From JAAXHH01 sp965225915 (GTDB lineage Bacteria > JAAXHH01), in NCBI GenBank assembly GCA_965225915.1, contig OZ245326.1:1426001-1490000 (forward strand): DNA of 64,000 nt. Direction: 5' to 3'. Positions 37,070 to 46,287 of the stretch are shown piece by piece. The notes under the pieces are model-generated. The model was given only the letters and a program-made list of their open reading frames with translations, was not told the origin of the DNA and did not search any database. Within the stretch, counting starts at the first letter, position 1; each line of letters opens with the position of its first letter. The position numbers and the translations under genes were made by a program.

Positions 37070-38368
37070 CTATTCGTTCCCGGCGCCGTTCTTGTCGTTC
37101 GCCTGTTCATCGAGACCGAACAGGTGGCGAAGGCTGTAAAGGTGGTAGTCCTTGTGCTCCGTATTCGTCGTTTTTTTGAGCTGGACCGTCGGTTGATGCA
37201 GCAACTTGTTTACGATGGCGCGGCTCATCTTGTCCACGGTTTCCCGGTCCTTCTCGGAAAGATGGCCGAGTTGGGCAAGCGCCCGGTCCACTTCCTGGTG
37301 CCGGACGCCGTCCGCGAAGTGACGGAGTTGCGTAATGGTAGGCGTAATGGCGAGATTCTGATACCACGCCAGGAACCGGTCCACTTCCATCTCTACGATC
37401 CCTTCCACTTTCCGCGCTTCCACCTTCCGCGCCTCGGCATTGTCGTCCACCACCGACTGCAGGTCGTCCATGTCGTACAGGATCACATTATAGAGGTCGC
37501 GCACCCGCGGGTCGATATCCCGCGGCGCCGCGATATCGATCAGGAATATAGGCCGGTTCCGGCGGTCGCGCATGATATCCGCCATCTGGTCCTTGCCAAG
37601 TACCGGTTCGGTGGATCCGGTGGAACTGATTACGATATCAACATCGGAAATCATCTGGAGTCCGTCTTGCAGCGAAACGGCGATGCCGTCGGAGCGATGG
37701 GCCAGGTCGGCGGCCCGCTCGTAGGTCCTGTTGGCGACGATGAGCCGCTTCACGCCCCGTTCGACTAGGTACTCTGCGGTCCGTTCACCCGTCTCTCCCG
37801 CACCGATCAACATGGCCGTATGCTGCCGCAGGTCTTTGAAGATCTTTCTCGCCAGTTCGACCGCAACGGAACTGACGGATACGGCGCCTACCCCGATTCC
37901 CGTCGTCTCCCGCACCTGTTTGCCCACGGCCAGCGCCTTCTCGAACAGGCGGTTGAGGACCACGCCCGTGGTCTTCGTATTCAACGACTGCAGGTAAGCC
38001 TCCCTGACCTGGCCGAGAATCTGCTGCTCGCCGACGACTAGGGAGTCCAGGCTGGAGACGACCCGGAACAGGTGCCTTATGGCCTCTTCGTCCTTCCGGT
38101 GATAGAGGTAGGGCGACAATACGCCTTCTTCCAGGCCGTGTATTTCATGAAACCACGCCTCGATGGGCCTGGGGTCGGCATGTTCCTCATCGGTGGTCGC
38201 GTACATCTCGCTGCGATTGCAGGTGGACAGCAGCACCGCTTCGAGGATACCGCCGGAAGACTTTACGAAGGAGAGCGCTTTCTCCTGGAGCGTCTTCGAC
38301 AGTACCGCCTGGTCGCGCACATCGATAGGCGCGGTATGGTGACTCAATCCGACGAGTGTAAGATGCAT
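37070..38368 (-). CDS. hemA: Glutamyl-tRNA reductase
   Basis: Reduces glutamyl-tRNA with NADPH to glutamate-1-semialdehyde, the first committed step of the C5 pathway. It is 432 residues. The catalytic cysteine is in LSTCNRSE, and the histidine pair is in GLSHHTAP. The NADPH domain begins at MLIGAGETGE, and a C-terminal dimerisation domain follows. A 15-base in-frame duplication gives EARKVEARKVEG near residue 315 (nt 37403-37432). AGGG lies seven bases before the ATG. Confidence 0.97.
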   Translation of the reverse strand: MHLTLVGLSHHTAPIDVRDQAVLSKTLQEKALSFVKSSGGILEAVLLSTCNRSEMYATTDEEHADPRPIEAWFHEIHGLEEGVLSPYLYHRKDEEAIRHLFRVVSSLDSLVVGEQQILGQVREAYLQSLNTKTTGVVLNRLFEKALAVGKQVRETTGIGVGAVSVSSVAVELARKIFKDLRQHTAMLIGAGETGERTAEYLVERGVKRLIVANRTYERAADLAHRSDGIAVSLQDGLQMISDVDIVISSTGSTEPVLGKDQMADIMRDRRNRPIFLIDIAAPRDIDPRVRDLYNVILYDMDDLQSVVDDNAEARKVEARKVEGIVEMEVDRFLAWYQNLAITPTITQLRHFADGVRHQEVDRALAQLGHLSEKDRETVDKMSRAIVNKLLHQPTVQLKKTTNTEHKDYHLYSLRHLFGLDEQANDKNGAGNE

Positions 38369-38429
38369 GACTCTACCCTGAATGGGGGATAGTACTTTTT
38401 CATAGTCGAATAACCGATTGCCGTCGAAG

Positions 38430-39251
38430 TCAGTCGAAGATGTGGAGGTTCGTCCAGAGCCCGGCGCCCAGATAGGCCAGCAGCACGGACGCGAATCCGG
38501 CCATCGAGATGATCGCCGCCCGCTCGCCCTGCCACCCGGCGGTATAGCGGGTAACCAGCTGGGATGTGAAGATGACCCAGGTCAGCATCACGCACAGGAC
38601 CTTTGGGTCCATAAGCCAGGGCATGATCGAGTCCCAGGCGGCCGTCGCCCACCAGATGCCCGTGGCGACACCCGCGGACAGAAATACCCATCCGATGAGC
38701 GTCGCCTTGAGGTTCATTTCGTCCAGCATGCCCAGCGCGGGCAAACGCGAGAACACCAGGCCCACGCGGCGGTGGTGAATGTAGTACATCTGCATGACGT
38801 ACAGCAACCCCGTGATAAAGGAGAAGGAAAACGCCGCGTATGCCAGGAAACTGGCCGTTACGTGGAAATTGAACCACGGGCTCTGCAACAGGGGCGGCAG
38901 CGGATCCACGGGGCTCATGAACACCGTGGACGCGGCCTGCGCAGCCAGGACCAGGGGCAGGACGAACACCCCCAGCGACCGGTCGTGAAATCGACGTTCC
39001 AGAAACAGGTAGACGAAGGCGATGAGCCATGCGAAGAAGCTCATAGACTCGTGCAGGCCCACGAAGGGCGCGTGGCTGGATTCGACGGCGCGGTCGATAA
39101 GAAAGGCGCTGTGGCAAACCAGTGCCAGCACCAGGCACAGGCTGGCATAGAAACCCGTCCTGGGCTGTCTCGTCCAGAAATGGCGGAAATAGATCACCGT
39201 GGCGATCGCGTAACCCGCCAGAATCATGCCATGCAGAATGTAGATACCCAT
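38430..39251 (-). CDS. CcsA/HemX-like membrane protein (cytochrome c biogenesis family)
   Basis: A 273-residue integral membrane protein with about eight helices. It carries family features such as GLHESMSFFAWLIA, HVTASFLAYAAFSFSF and the Trp-rich segment GIWWATAAWDS, typical of the CcsA/CcmC/HemX heme-handling family. It is the first gene of the tetrapyrrole operon, ahead of hemA, a layout like hemX next to hemA in Bacillus. In that case the protein limits HemA levels. In other bacteria CcsA delivers heme for cytochrome c. Which role applies here is not clear. Confidence 0.85.
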   Translation of the reverse strand: MGIYILHGMILAGYAIATVIYFRHFWTRQPRTGFYASLCLVLALVCHSAFLIDRAVESSHAPFVGLHESMSFFAWLIAFVYLFLERRFHDRSLGVFVLPLVLAAQAASTVFMSPVDPLPPLLQSPWFNFHVTASFLAYAAFSFSFITGLLYVMQMYYIHHRRVGLVFSRLPALGMLDEMNLKATLIGWVFLSAGVATGIWWATAAWDSIMPWLMDPKVLCVMLTWVIFTSQLVTRYTAGWQGERAAIISMAGFASVLLAYLGAGLWTNLHIFD

Positions 39252-39307
39252 ATGATCCAGCCTCGACGAAACCCGGCGTCAAGAATCCATGCCTGACAAG
39301 ATACCCT

Positions 39308-39336
39308 AAAATACCGTCTTATCATGTATTTATCAA
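39308..39336 (-). promoter_or_regulatory. Sigma70-type promoter of the tetrapyrrole operon
   Basis: On the minus strand TTGATA (39336-39331), a 17-base spacer and TATTTT (39313-39308). It lies 57 bases before the first gene of the ccsA-hemA-hemC-hemD-hemB-hemL run. Confidence 0.6.
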
Positions 39337-39471
39337 GTCCAAAGGACCGCGGAACCCTCAACGCGGCGCGGTTCTCCGCTTCGAGAAAGCCATAAATCAG
39401 AGAGCCACCGCACGAAGGTAAACCCAACCTTGCGCTTTGCCTCTGAACCCGGCAGTTGTATATTGCAGTCC

Positions 39472-40401
39472 ATGGAACCCACCGGACAGACGGAAGGCGC
39501 TGCAGGCGCTGGATCACATCGCACGGGATTCGTGGCCCTTGTCGGGAAACCGAACGTGGGCAAGTCCACCCTGATGAACGCGCTCCTGCAGTACCGGCTT
39601 TCCATCGTGACGCCCAGGCCCCAGACAACCCGTCAACGGGTACTGGGCATTCTGACGAAGGATACCTGCCAGATTCTGTTCCTGGATACACCCGGCCTGC
39701 TCGAACCCGGATACAGGCTCCAGGAATATATGCTTCAATCCGCGATTCACACGATGCGCGACTCGGACGCGGCAGTGGCGATCGTGGACGCCACCCGTTT
39801 CTTCCACGACCTCGACGACCGGGTCGTCGGTTTCCTCGAACAGAGCCGCGGTCCGGTGATCCTGGCGATAAACAAGATCGACCGGACTTCCAAAGCCTCC
39901 CTGCTGCCCCTGATCGACCAGGCCACCAAACGTTTCCCCTTCGCCGAGATCGTACCCGTGTCTGCCCTCGAGGGAGACGGTCTCGACCCGTTGCTGACCG
40001 CCATTATCCGTTTGCTTCCGGATGGTCCGGCCCTGTACCCCGAGGACATGCTCACGGATCAGCCGGAAAGATTCTTCGTGGGAGAAATCATCCGGGAACA
40101 CTTGTTCCTGGCTCTGCACGAGGAACTGCCCTATGCATCGGCCGTGATCGTTGAGGATTTCACGGACAGGCCCAACGGCACGGCATTCATCCAGGTGGGT
40201 ATCATCATCGAGAGAAATTCCCAGAAGGGCATCATCATCGGCAAGAACGGGCGCATGCTGAAGCGTATAGGCACGTCCGCAAGGAAGTCGATCGTCGATT
40301 TCCTGGACCGGCCCGTCTATCTCGACCTGCGGGTTAAGGTACGGCCGTCGTGGCGAAAGAAAGACCAGGAGTTGAAGCGGTTGGGCTACACGACGAGGTA
40401 G
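39472..40401 (+). CDS. era: GTPase Era
   Basis: Ribosome-assembly GTPase that binds the 3' end of 16S rRNA; 309 residues. G1 is GKPNVGKST, G3 is DTPGLLEPG, G4 is NKID, and G5 is SALEGDG. The C-terminal KH domain has IGKNGRMLKRIG. ATG 39472 is chosen; the open frame upstream has no coding character. No ribosome site precedes it, and a TATATT box at 39459-39464 ends only seven bases before the ATG, so the message may be leaderless. Confidence 0.96.
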   Translation: MEPTGQTEGAAGAGSHRTGFVALVGKPNVGKSTLMNALLQYRLSIVTPRPQTTRQRVLGILTKDTCQILFLDTPGLLEPGYRLQEYMLQSAIHTMRDSDAAVAIVDATRFFHDLDDRVVGFLEQSRGPVILAINKIDRTSKASLLPLIDQATKRFPFAEIVPVSALEGDGLDPLLTAIIRLLPDGPALYPEDMLTDQPERFFVGEIIREHLFLALHEELPYASAVIVEDFTDRPNGTAFIQVGIIIERNSQKGIIIGKNGRMLKRIGTSARKSIVDFLDRPVYLDLRVKVRPSWRKKDQELKRLGYTTR

Positions 40402-40418
40402 GTGTCACGTCCGGGGCG

Positions 40419-41519
40419 TTACGACTGGCCTGGAAGCACTGCGGCCAGCTTTTCGGCGGCCAGTCCGAGGTACCGATCCAGGTCCGACCACAGCGCCTCC
40501 AGCGGCCGGGGTTCGTTCCACGGCTGGACGATTTGTCGGTCGTAACCTTCGATCAGGGACAGGATCCGCACGGCCCACTGGACGGGAAGGATGGCCTGGT
40601 ACACGGCCATCTTCTCGAAGGCATGGGGGTCGTTGCTTCGCTCACAGTAGCTTTCCAGAGCTCCATCACGGACGCTCGTCTCCAGCCCCACGCTCTCCGG
40701 ATGCCAGAAAAACCCGGCGACCTCGTAGAACGGATCCATGAACCCCGCGTGTTCCCAGTCGACCAGGCCGATACGGCCGTGGCTTGTTCTAAGCACGTTC
40801 GCCGGCCGGCAGTCTCCATGACAAAGGCTGGGCCGGAAATCCACCCATAACGCGGACCTCGGGTCCATCATGGCCAGGCACCGTCTCAGGTCCCGCAGCC
40901 GCTCCATGGCATGCCGGAACGATGGATCTTCCATGGCGGCGGTTAAGGCCGTGGCGTGAATGGTTTCGTCAATGTACCGGAGACAGTCCACAGGACGGAC
41001 CGGACCCGCGTGCCTGCCGAGGGGCGAATCGCCAGGTTCCGAAAGGCCATGTACAGCGATCCAGGTCTCCAGGATCACGTCCAGGTCTTCCCGGGTCATG
41101 CTCCCGGGTTCCACCGGTGACCCCGGGAGTTTCTCGTAGATCAGAACGGGCGCGCTCAGTTCCGGGACCCTTGGATCGCCCGTCACTGCATTCGGGACGG
41201 TATCCAGGAAAGAAAGCCGTTCCATCGCGGCATACTCACGACCTAGACGCTGCGCGCTATCAGCCGGATATATCTTGATGACGTAGATGCCGGCGGCGTT
41301 CTCGATCTCGTATAGACGATTGTTGTATCCGCCTCCCAACGGACGGATACGGCTCCGGTCCGAGGCGAAGGCATGCCCGTCTCGGGACAGCCTGGAAAGG
41401 TAACGCGACACGGCTGCTACGTCCGTGGATTCCGAGCCGAAAATCGGCGGAACTCCCGGACTGTTTTCCGAATCCCGCGCTTTTAAACGGTCCATGGATT
41501 GATACATGACCGGTTGCAT
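40419..41519 (-). CDS. Aminoglycoside-phosphotransferase-family kinase
   Basis: A 366-residue small-molecule kinase of the APH/choline kinase fold. Visible are the nucleotide loop region GGGYNNRLYEIE, the lysine in YVIKIYP, the catalytic loop LCHGDCRPANVL and the metal motif LVDWEHAGFMDP. All key catalytic residues are present. Substrate is unknown; such proteins phosphorylate sugars, choline, homoserine-like compounds or antibiotics. The start is uncertain between ATG 41519, 41507 and 41495. It converges on era, with 17 bases between the stops. Confidence 0.85.
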   Translation of the reverse strand: MQPVMYQSMDRLKARDSENSPGVPPIFGSESTDVAAVSRYLSRLSRDGHAFASDRSRIRPLGGGYNNRLYEIENAAGIYVIKIYPADSAQRLGREYAAMERLSFLDTVPNAVTGDPRVPELSAPVLIYEKLPGSPVEPGSMTREDLDVILETWIAVHGLSEPGDSPLGRHAGPVRPVDCLRYIDETIHATALTAAMEDPSFRHAMERLRDLRRCLAMMDPRSALWVDFRPSLCHGDCRPANVLRTSHGRIGLVDWEHAGFMDPFYEVAGFFWHPESVGLETSVRDGALESYCERSNDPHAFEKMAVYQAILPVQWAVRILSLIEGYDRQIVQPWNEPRPLEALWSDLDRYLGLAAEKLAAVLPGQS

Positions 41520-41684
41520 CCTCAATGGCTTTTCCAATTGCCCGCGGAACCGTCGATTCGTATCTTGAGTGCTCAGAACCCGTCAGGCGGCGCACTCCAT
41601 GATCGCACATTTTTACAGCTGCTCGGCTTGGCCAGGCTCGGCCCGGCCGTTCCCTGTACATCCTTGATTCCGGTGTGATTCACG

Positions 41685-42599
41685 ATGATATTCCACTCCC
41701 TGATACGGCTTTTACGCAACGGCCTGTCCAGAACGCTGTCGTTCAAACCCGCCATCGCGGCGACCTCCCTGTTTCTGCTGACGTTCAAACCCGCCGTCGC
41801 GGCGACCTCCCTGTTTCTGCTGACGTCCTTCGGCTGCGGAAGCGCCTTTCAAAACATCAACTTTCTCACCGACGCGGATGAAATCGCGATCGGGCGCGAG
41901 TTTTCAAGAGAGATCGAAAGAGAGATCAAACTTTACACGGATCCGGAGGTGGTCCGCTATGTCGACGAACTCGGCCAGACCCTTGTCCGCCATTCCAAGC
42001 GAACGAATATTCGATACTACATAAAAGTCGTGGATACGGATGAAGTCAACGCCTTTGCCCTGCCTGGCGGGTATCTCTATATCAACCGGGGCCTCATCTC
42101 CCTGTCGGAAACCGAATCGGAACTGGCGGGCGTGATCGGACACGAAATCGGCCACGTGGTGGGGCGCCACGGCGCCAAGTCCCTGAGCCGGCAACTCGGC
42201 CTGGAGATCATTACCGGCATGATTTCAGGCCGGAACCCCACCGGGGTACAACGTGTCGCGTCGCAACTGGCGGGTATCGGCGGCATCCTCGGGATGTTTC
42301 ACTATTCCCGGCAGGCGGAACGGGAAGCGGACGCCCTTGCGGTCGAGAATCTGCGGGACGCCGGTTACGATCCTGACGGAGTAACACGTTTCTTCGAGAA
42401 GCTCCTGGAAATCAAGGACCGGAATCCAGGTGCGCTCGCGACCCTGTTTTCGACCCATCCACCGAGCAGGGAACGCATTGAAAATACCCAAAAGCAAATC
42501 GCCGCGCTTCCGGTCAAGGATGGATTGACCATGGATTCCGAACGGTTTCAGCAGATAAAGAACCAGTTGCCGCCACTGAAGAAGAATAAGGGAGATTAA
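41685..42599 (+). CDS. M48-family zinc metalloprotease with duplicated signal segment
   Basis: A 304-residue envelope protease. The zinc site is HEIGH (H153, E154, H157), with E214 in QAEREADALA as third ligand. The region and EVNAFALPGGYLYINRGL match the BepA/YfgC-LoiP group that clears misassembled outer-membrane proteins. The N-terminal hydrophobic signal contains two tandem copies of a 14-residue segment (FKPAIAATSLFLLT) before Cys51, which may be lipidated although the lipobox (LTSFGC) is poor. First gene of a six-gene plus-strand run. Confidence 0.9.
   Translation: MIFHSLIRLLRNGLSRTLSFKPAIAATSLFLLTFKPAVAATSLFLLTSFGCGSAFQNINFLTDADEIAIGREFSREIEREIKLYTDPEVVRYVDELGQTLVRHSKRTNIRYYIKVVDTDEVNAFALPGGYLYINRGLISLSETESELAGVIGHEIGHVVGRHGAKSLSRQLGLEIITGMISGRNPTGVQRVASQLAGIGGILGMFHYSRQAEREADALAVENLRDAGYDPDGVTRFFEKLLEIKDRNPGALATLFSTHPPSRERIENTQKQIAALPVKDGLTMDSERFQQIKNQLPPLKKNKGD
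41742..41825 (+). repeat. 42-bp tandem duplication inside the M48 signal sequence
   Basis: Two copies of a 42-bp unit (41742-41783 and 41784-41825) beginning TTCAAACCCGCC differ by a single A/G, changing Ile to Val. The duplication is in frame and adds 14 residues to the hydrophobic leader. Confidence 0.92.
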
Positions 42600-42624
42600 C
42601 CTGTTCGTGCACCAGGATCATCGA

Positions 42625-43782
42625 ATGGCCCTTCCGGAATCTAAAAATGGACGCAATTTGTTGCTTCGCGGCGGGACTGTCGTGGATCCGTCGCAAGACC
42701 TGAACCGGGTATGCGATGTCGCGATTCGCGGCGGTTCGATTTCGGCCGTCGGCCACGATCTGCCGTTGGCCGACCACCGTGTCGTCGACGTATCTGGACG
42801 ATATGTTTTCCCCGGCCTGGTCGACCTGCACGCCCACATCTGTTGGGGTTTCACCGATATCGGCCTGGTTCCGGACGATGTCTGTCCATCCACCGGGGTC
42901 ACGGCCATCGTGGACGCCGGAAGCTCGAGCTGGCCCAGCCTGGAGGCCTTCCGCCGTAACGTGGCCGCGCCGTCCAGGACACGGGTGTTCGGTTTTTCGA
43001 ATATTTCCAGCGTGGGTATCCCGACGGCGGGTACGCCCGAACTGGCCAGCCTCAGGTTCGTGGACGTGGACCGTTCCGTTGCTTCCGTCGCCGAAAACCG
43101 TGACCTTATGACCGGCATCAAGGTCCGTCAGGGACAGCACCTGATCGGCGACAACGGCATTGAACCGACGCGCCTCGCGGTAAAGGCCGCTGAACAGATT
43201 GGCGTCCCCGTCATGGTCCACGTGGGGAATACCCCCTGCCCACTGGGCGGCATCATGGACCTTCTACGACCGGGCGACATCATCACGCACGCCTATCACG
43301 GACACCCCCACGGCATATTGGACAATCACCGGGCCATATGGGAGGACGTCATCGAGGGACGATCCCGGGGAATCCTGATGGACGTGGGGCACGGTGCCGG
43401 CAGCTTCAGGTTCGACGTTGCAAGGGCGGCGTTCGAACAGGGGTTCTTCCCGGATACCATCAGCACAGACCTGTATACCGTGAACGTCAACGGACCGGTT
43501 TTCGATCTGCCGACCACCATGTCCAAGATGCTGAACCTGGGCATGCCCCTCGAAGACATCGTGCGCAGTACGACCTCCATACCGGCCGCTGCGTTCGGGA
43601 GAGCCGACCTGGGTACGCTGCATCCGGGCTCGGCCGCCGACGTGGCCGTATTCGAACTCGAGGAAGGGACCTTCGATTTCAGCGATTCGCACGGAGACCA
43701 CCGGACATGGCCCCGGCGCTTGACCTGCGAAATGACCCTGCTGAACGGGGAAGTCGTATTTGCCCGGCAACCAAAGGAATAA
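42625..43782 (+). CDS. Amidohydrolase / dihydroorotase-like deacetylase family metallohydrolase
   Basis: A 385-residue TIM-barrel metal-dependent hydrolase. The N-terminal small beta-domain LLLRGGTVVDPSQ leads to the metal motif GLVDLHAHICWG. Other likely ligands are in VMVHVGNTP, THAYHGHPHG and the late aspartate of ISTDLY. The C-terminal GTLHPGSAADVAVFELEEG is typical of the amidohydrolase/deacetylase family. The substrate is not evident. I prefer ATG 42625 (AGGA seven bases before) to GTG 42607. It starts 25 bases after the M48 gene. Confidence 0.87.
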   Translation: MALPESKNGRNLLLRGGTVVDPSQDLNRVCDVAIRGGSISAVGHDLPLADHRVVDVSGRYVFPGLVDLHAHICWGFTDIGLVPDDVCPSTGVTAIVDAGSSSWPSLEAFRRNVAAPSRTRVFGFSNISSVGIPTAGTPELASLRFVDVDRSVASVAENRDLMTGIKVRQGQHLIGDNGIEPTRLAVKAAEQIGVPVMVHVGNTPCPLGGIMDLLRPGDIITHAYHGHPHGILDNHRAIWEDVIEGRSRGILMDVGHGAGSFRFDVARAAFEQGFFPDTISTDLYTVNVNGPVFDLPTTMSKMLNLGMPLEDIVRSTTSIPAAAFGRADLGTLHPGSAADVAVFELEEGTFDFSDSHGDHRTWPRRLTCEMTLLNGEVVFARQPKE

Positions 43783-43788
43783 CGCGCT

Positions 43789-44412
43789 ATGAAAGCCAGA
43801 TACTGGGTGGGCGGGTGTCTTTCCTCGGTCGTCCTGCTCGCCATCATCGCCGCCGCGGCCTACTATTTCATCAATCAAACAAGCGTGGACCTGGTCGAAT
43901 CCTACACGAGTTCGACTCCGCTCGAATTTACCCGCACGGAGACGACCCGGGAAGATGCGAAAGAGGTTGTCGACCGTTTCAGTGATTTCATGGCTGACCT
44001 GGAGAAGGACGAAGAAACCGGCATCTTTTCTCTTTCGGGAGACGACATCAACGCGCTGCTGCAGTATGAAGACTCGTTTCAGAGTCTGCGGAAGATGGCG
44101 CGCGTGACCTTCCAGGAAGACCTGTTGCGGGCCGAGATCAGCGTTCCGCTCGGCATGTTCAACGATCGCTTCCAGGGCAGGTACCTGAACGGTACGAGCG
44201 AACTCGCCATCGAGATGAAGGACGACAGGCTGCATGTCACCATCGACCGGCTGGAAGTCGATGGCAGATCCCTTCCTGAAGAAATCATGAATGAAATCCG
44301 GAAAAACAACCTGGTCGCGGCGCTGTACGATGAGCCGTCCCTGGAACACTTTTTAAATCTTGTCAAGGCTGTGAAGATAGAAGACGGCCAGCTCGTCATT
44401 CAGCCCAAGTAG
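43789..44412 (+). CDS. Membrane-anchored protein of unknown function
   Basis: A 207-residue protein. An N-terminal membrane anchor (VGGCLSSVVLLAIIAAAAYY, residues 7-26) is followed by a soluble, presumably periplasmic domain with the phrase FSLSGDDINALLQYED and an alternating-strand region (VTFQEDLLRAEISVPLG). I do not recognise a family, although the layout resembles small bacterial lipid- or cell-envelope-binding proteins. It starts six bases after the amidohydrolase stop and so belongs to the same operon. Confidence 0.75.
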   Translation: MKARYWVGGCLSSVVLLAIIAAAAYYFINQTSVDLVESYTSSTPLEFTRTETTREDAKEVVDRFSDFMADLEKDEETGIFSLSGDDINALLQYEDSFQSLRKMARVTFQEDLLRAEISVPLGMFNDRFQGRYLNGTSELAIEMKDDRLHVTIDRLEVDGRSLPEEIMNEIRKNNLVAALYDEPSLEHFLNLVKAVKIEDGQLVIQPK

Positions 44413-44444
44413 GAACCGGACTGGCGCGCCGTGGATATCCCTTC

Positions 44445-45290
44445 ATGCCCATCCTCCTGGTCATTGCCCTGCATGCCGAAGCGCGCCCGGTGATCGAGCG
44501 ATTCAGGTTGAAGCAGGACGCTTCCTTCGCCCTGCCCGTTTTCCGGCGGGACGAAGTCTGGTTGACCGTAACGGGCACGGGGCGCATGAAGTCCGCCATA
44601 GCGACCACCTTCCTGATCACAAAAATCGAAAACAGGGAGCAGGCGGCCATCTTCAACCTTGGCATCGCGGGCCATACGCAGAAGCCCGGAGAGGGTCCCG
44701 TTAAGGTCGGAGACCCTTTCCTCGTGCACAAGATCACGGAGCAGGGCACCGGACGATCCTTCTATCCGGACCTGCTGGCCCGAACACCCCTTGTGGAATC
44801 CGCGGTCACCACCGTGGACTTTCCCTTGCACCGCGCGGATGCCGACGGCGTGGACCGGGGCCTGGTCGACATGGAAGCTGCCGGATTCTACCAGGCGGCG
44901 GCCACTTTTCTGCCTCCCCACCGGATCGGCTGTGTCAAAGTCGTGTCTGACCATCTCGATGAACGGCGATTCGACAAGAACCAGGTTAGCACACTGATCG
45001 CGGGGTGCCTTGCAGCATTCGAAGAAACGATCACGGCCTACAGGAACCTCTCCGACGGCGGCACTGACGTGTTGAGCGATACGGATGCCCAGATCGTCGA
45101 ACGAATACGCAGCCGGCTGCGATTGACGGCCAGCCGCCAGCGGATGCTGATGGACCTGGTGCGGGCCTACAAGCTCCATACCGGGGAGGAAGTTCCTGAT
45201 CTATCGGATTTTATACGAGTAACGGTGAATACCAGACAAGAAGGCGACGCCCACTTTGAACGACTCCGTAGAATCCTCTCGGTGGAATAA
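44445..45290 (+). CDS. Nucleoside phosphorylase/nucleosidase-fold protein
   Basis: A 281-residue protein of the MTA/SAH nucleosidase and purine nucleoside phosphorylase superfamily. Landmarks are the N-terminal LLVIALHAEARPVIERF, FNLGIAGHT, GDPFLVHKI, and VDMEAAGFYQAA with the ribose-binding Glu. The C-terminal 60 residues are an extra helical segment rich in Arg. It overlaps the next gene, an SPL-type radical SAM protein, by 35 bases, so the two are tightly coupled. It may act on nucleosides released in DNA repair or on SAM by-products; that is inference. Confidence 0.82.
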   Translation: MPILLVIALHAEARPVIERFRLKQDASFALPVFRRDEVWLTVTGTGRMKSAIATTFLITKIENREQAAIFNLGIAGHTQKPGEGPVKVGDPFLVHKITEQGTGRSFYPDLLARTPLVESAVTTVDFPLHRADADGVDRGLVDMEAAGFYQAAATFLPPHRIGCVKVVSDHLDERRFDKNQVSTLIAGCLAAFEETITAYRNLSDGGTDVLSDTDAQIVERIRSRLRLTASRQRMLMDLVRAYKLHTGEEVPDLSDFIRVTVNTRQEGDAHFERLRRILSVE

Positions 45291-46287
45291 CTTCTCCCAT
45301 CTGTATATCGAGCGCGCCGCTTTCGACTATCCGTTTACGCGGCGCGTGCGGGATCGCTTTTCAAAGGCCCAGGTGGTGGAGATTGAAGACTACAAGGCGG
45401 TCTTTGCCCGACCAAGACAGCGTTTCCAGGCGCAGAAGGAAAGCATGAAGCTGATCCTGGCCGTGAAGAAGGACCGATTCCTTTACGATGGTTCGGGACA
45501 TAGCCAGGATTTCAGTCTCGAGAATTTCTACTATAACACGCTCATGTTCAATTGCGTGTACAACTGCGACTACTGCTACCTCCAGGGCATGTACCCGTCG
45601 GCGAATATCGTGGCCTTTGTCAACGTGGAAGACTATTTTGCAGCGACGCGCCTGGGCATACGAAACAGGTCGAACCCATCGCAGCCGTTTTACCTCTGCA
45701 TTTCGTACGATACCGACCTGCTCGCTTTCGAATCGATCACGCCTTACTGCCACGCGTGGATAGAATTTGCCCACGAGCAGCCGGATCTGCTCGTTGAAAT
45801 TCGAACCAAGAGCGCTGCCTACCGGGCCATCCGGGAACTGCCTCCCACAGACCGGGTCATCCTGGCCTGGACGCTCTCCCCGCAACCTGTCGCCGCACGC
45901 TACGAGCACGGCGCGCCGCCGCTCCAGCGAAGGCTGGACGCCGTCCAGGCGGCCATAGACGACGGTTGGCCCGTCCGTCTCTGTTTCGACCCGGTCCTGG
46001 CCGTACCGTCGTGGGAGTCGGTCTATGGAAAACTGATCGAAGAGACTTTTCAACAGATCGATCCGGCCGCCGTTCGGGACGTGACCGTAGGCGTTTTCCG
46101 CATGACGAAGGGCTATTTCCAGCGCATGAAGCGGCAGCGGCAGGATACGCCGCTTCTGTTCGACACGTATGCCCAAGAAGGGACGACCGTGACCTACCCG
46201 GTCGAACAGCGGGAGGAGATGACCTCCTTCATGCGCCAGCGCCTGGGCGACCATTTTAATGAGGAGCAGATCGCCGCATGGACGTAG
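45256..46287 (+). CDS. Spore photoproduct lyase (SPL)-family radical SAM protein
   Basis: A 343-residue radical SAM protein. The cluster motif is C100-VYN-C104-DY-C107 followed by YLQG. A further cysteine, C148 in FYLCISYDTDLLAFE, lines up with the hydrogen-donor cysteine of SPL (about 43 residues after the cluster in Bacillus, 41 here). The protein may therefore reverse thymine dimers of spore-photoproduct type. The organism shows no sign of sporulation. The start is TTG 45256, inside the preceding gene; no other start lies near. It overlaps the SDR gene by ten bases. Confidence 0.88.
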   Translation: MNDSVESSRWNNFSHLYIERAAFDYPFTRRVRDRFSKAQVVEIEDYKAVFARPRQRFQAQKESMKLILAVKKDRFLYDGSGHSQDFSLENFYYNTLMFNCVYNCDYCYLQGMYPSANIVAFVNVEDYFAATRLGIRNRSNPSQPFYLCISYDTDLLAFESITPYCHAWIEFAHEQPDLLVEIRTKSAAYRAIRELPPTDRVILAWTLSPQPVAARYEHGAPPLQRRLDAVQAAIDDGWPVRLCFDPVLAVPSWESVYGKLIEETFQQIDPAAVRDVTVGVFRMTKGYFQRMKRQRQDTPLLFDTYAQEGTTVTYPVEQREEMTSFMRQRLGDHFNEEQIAAWT

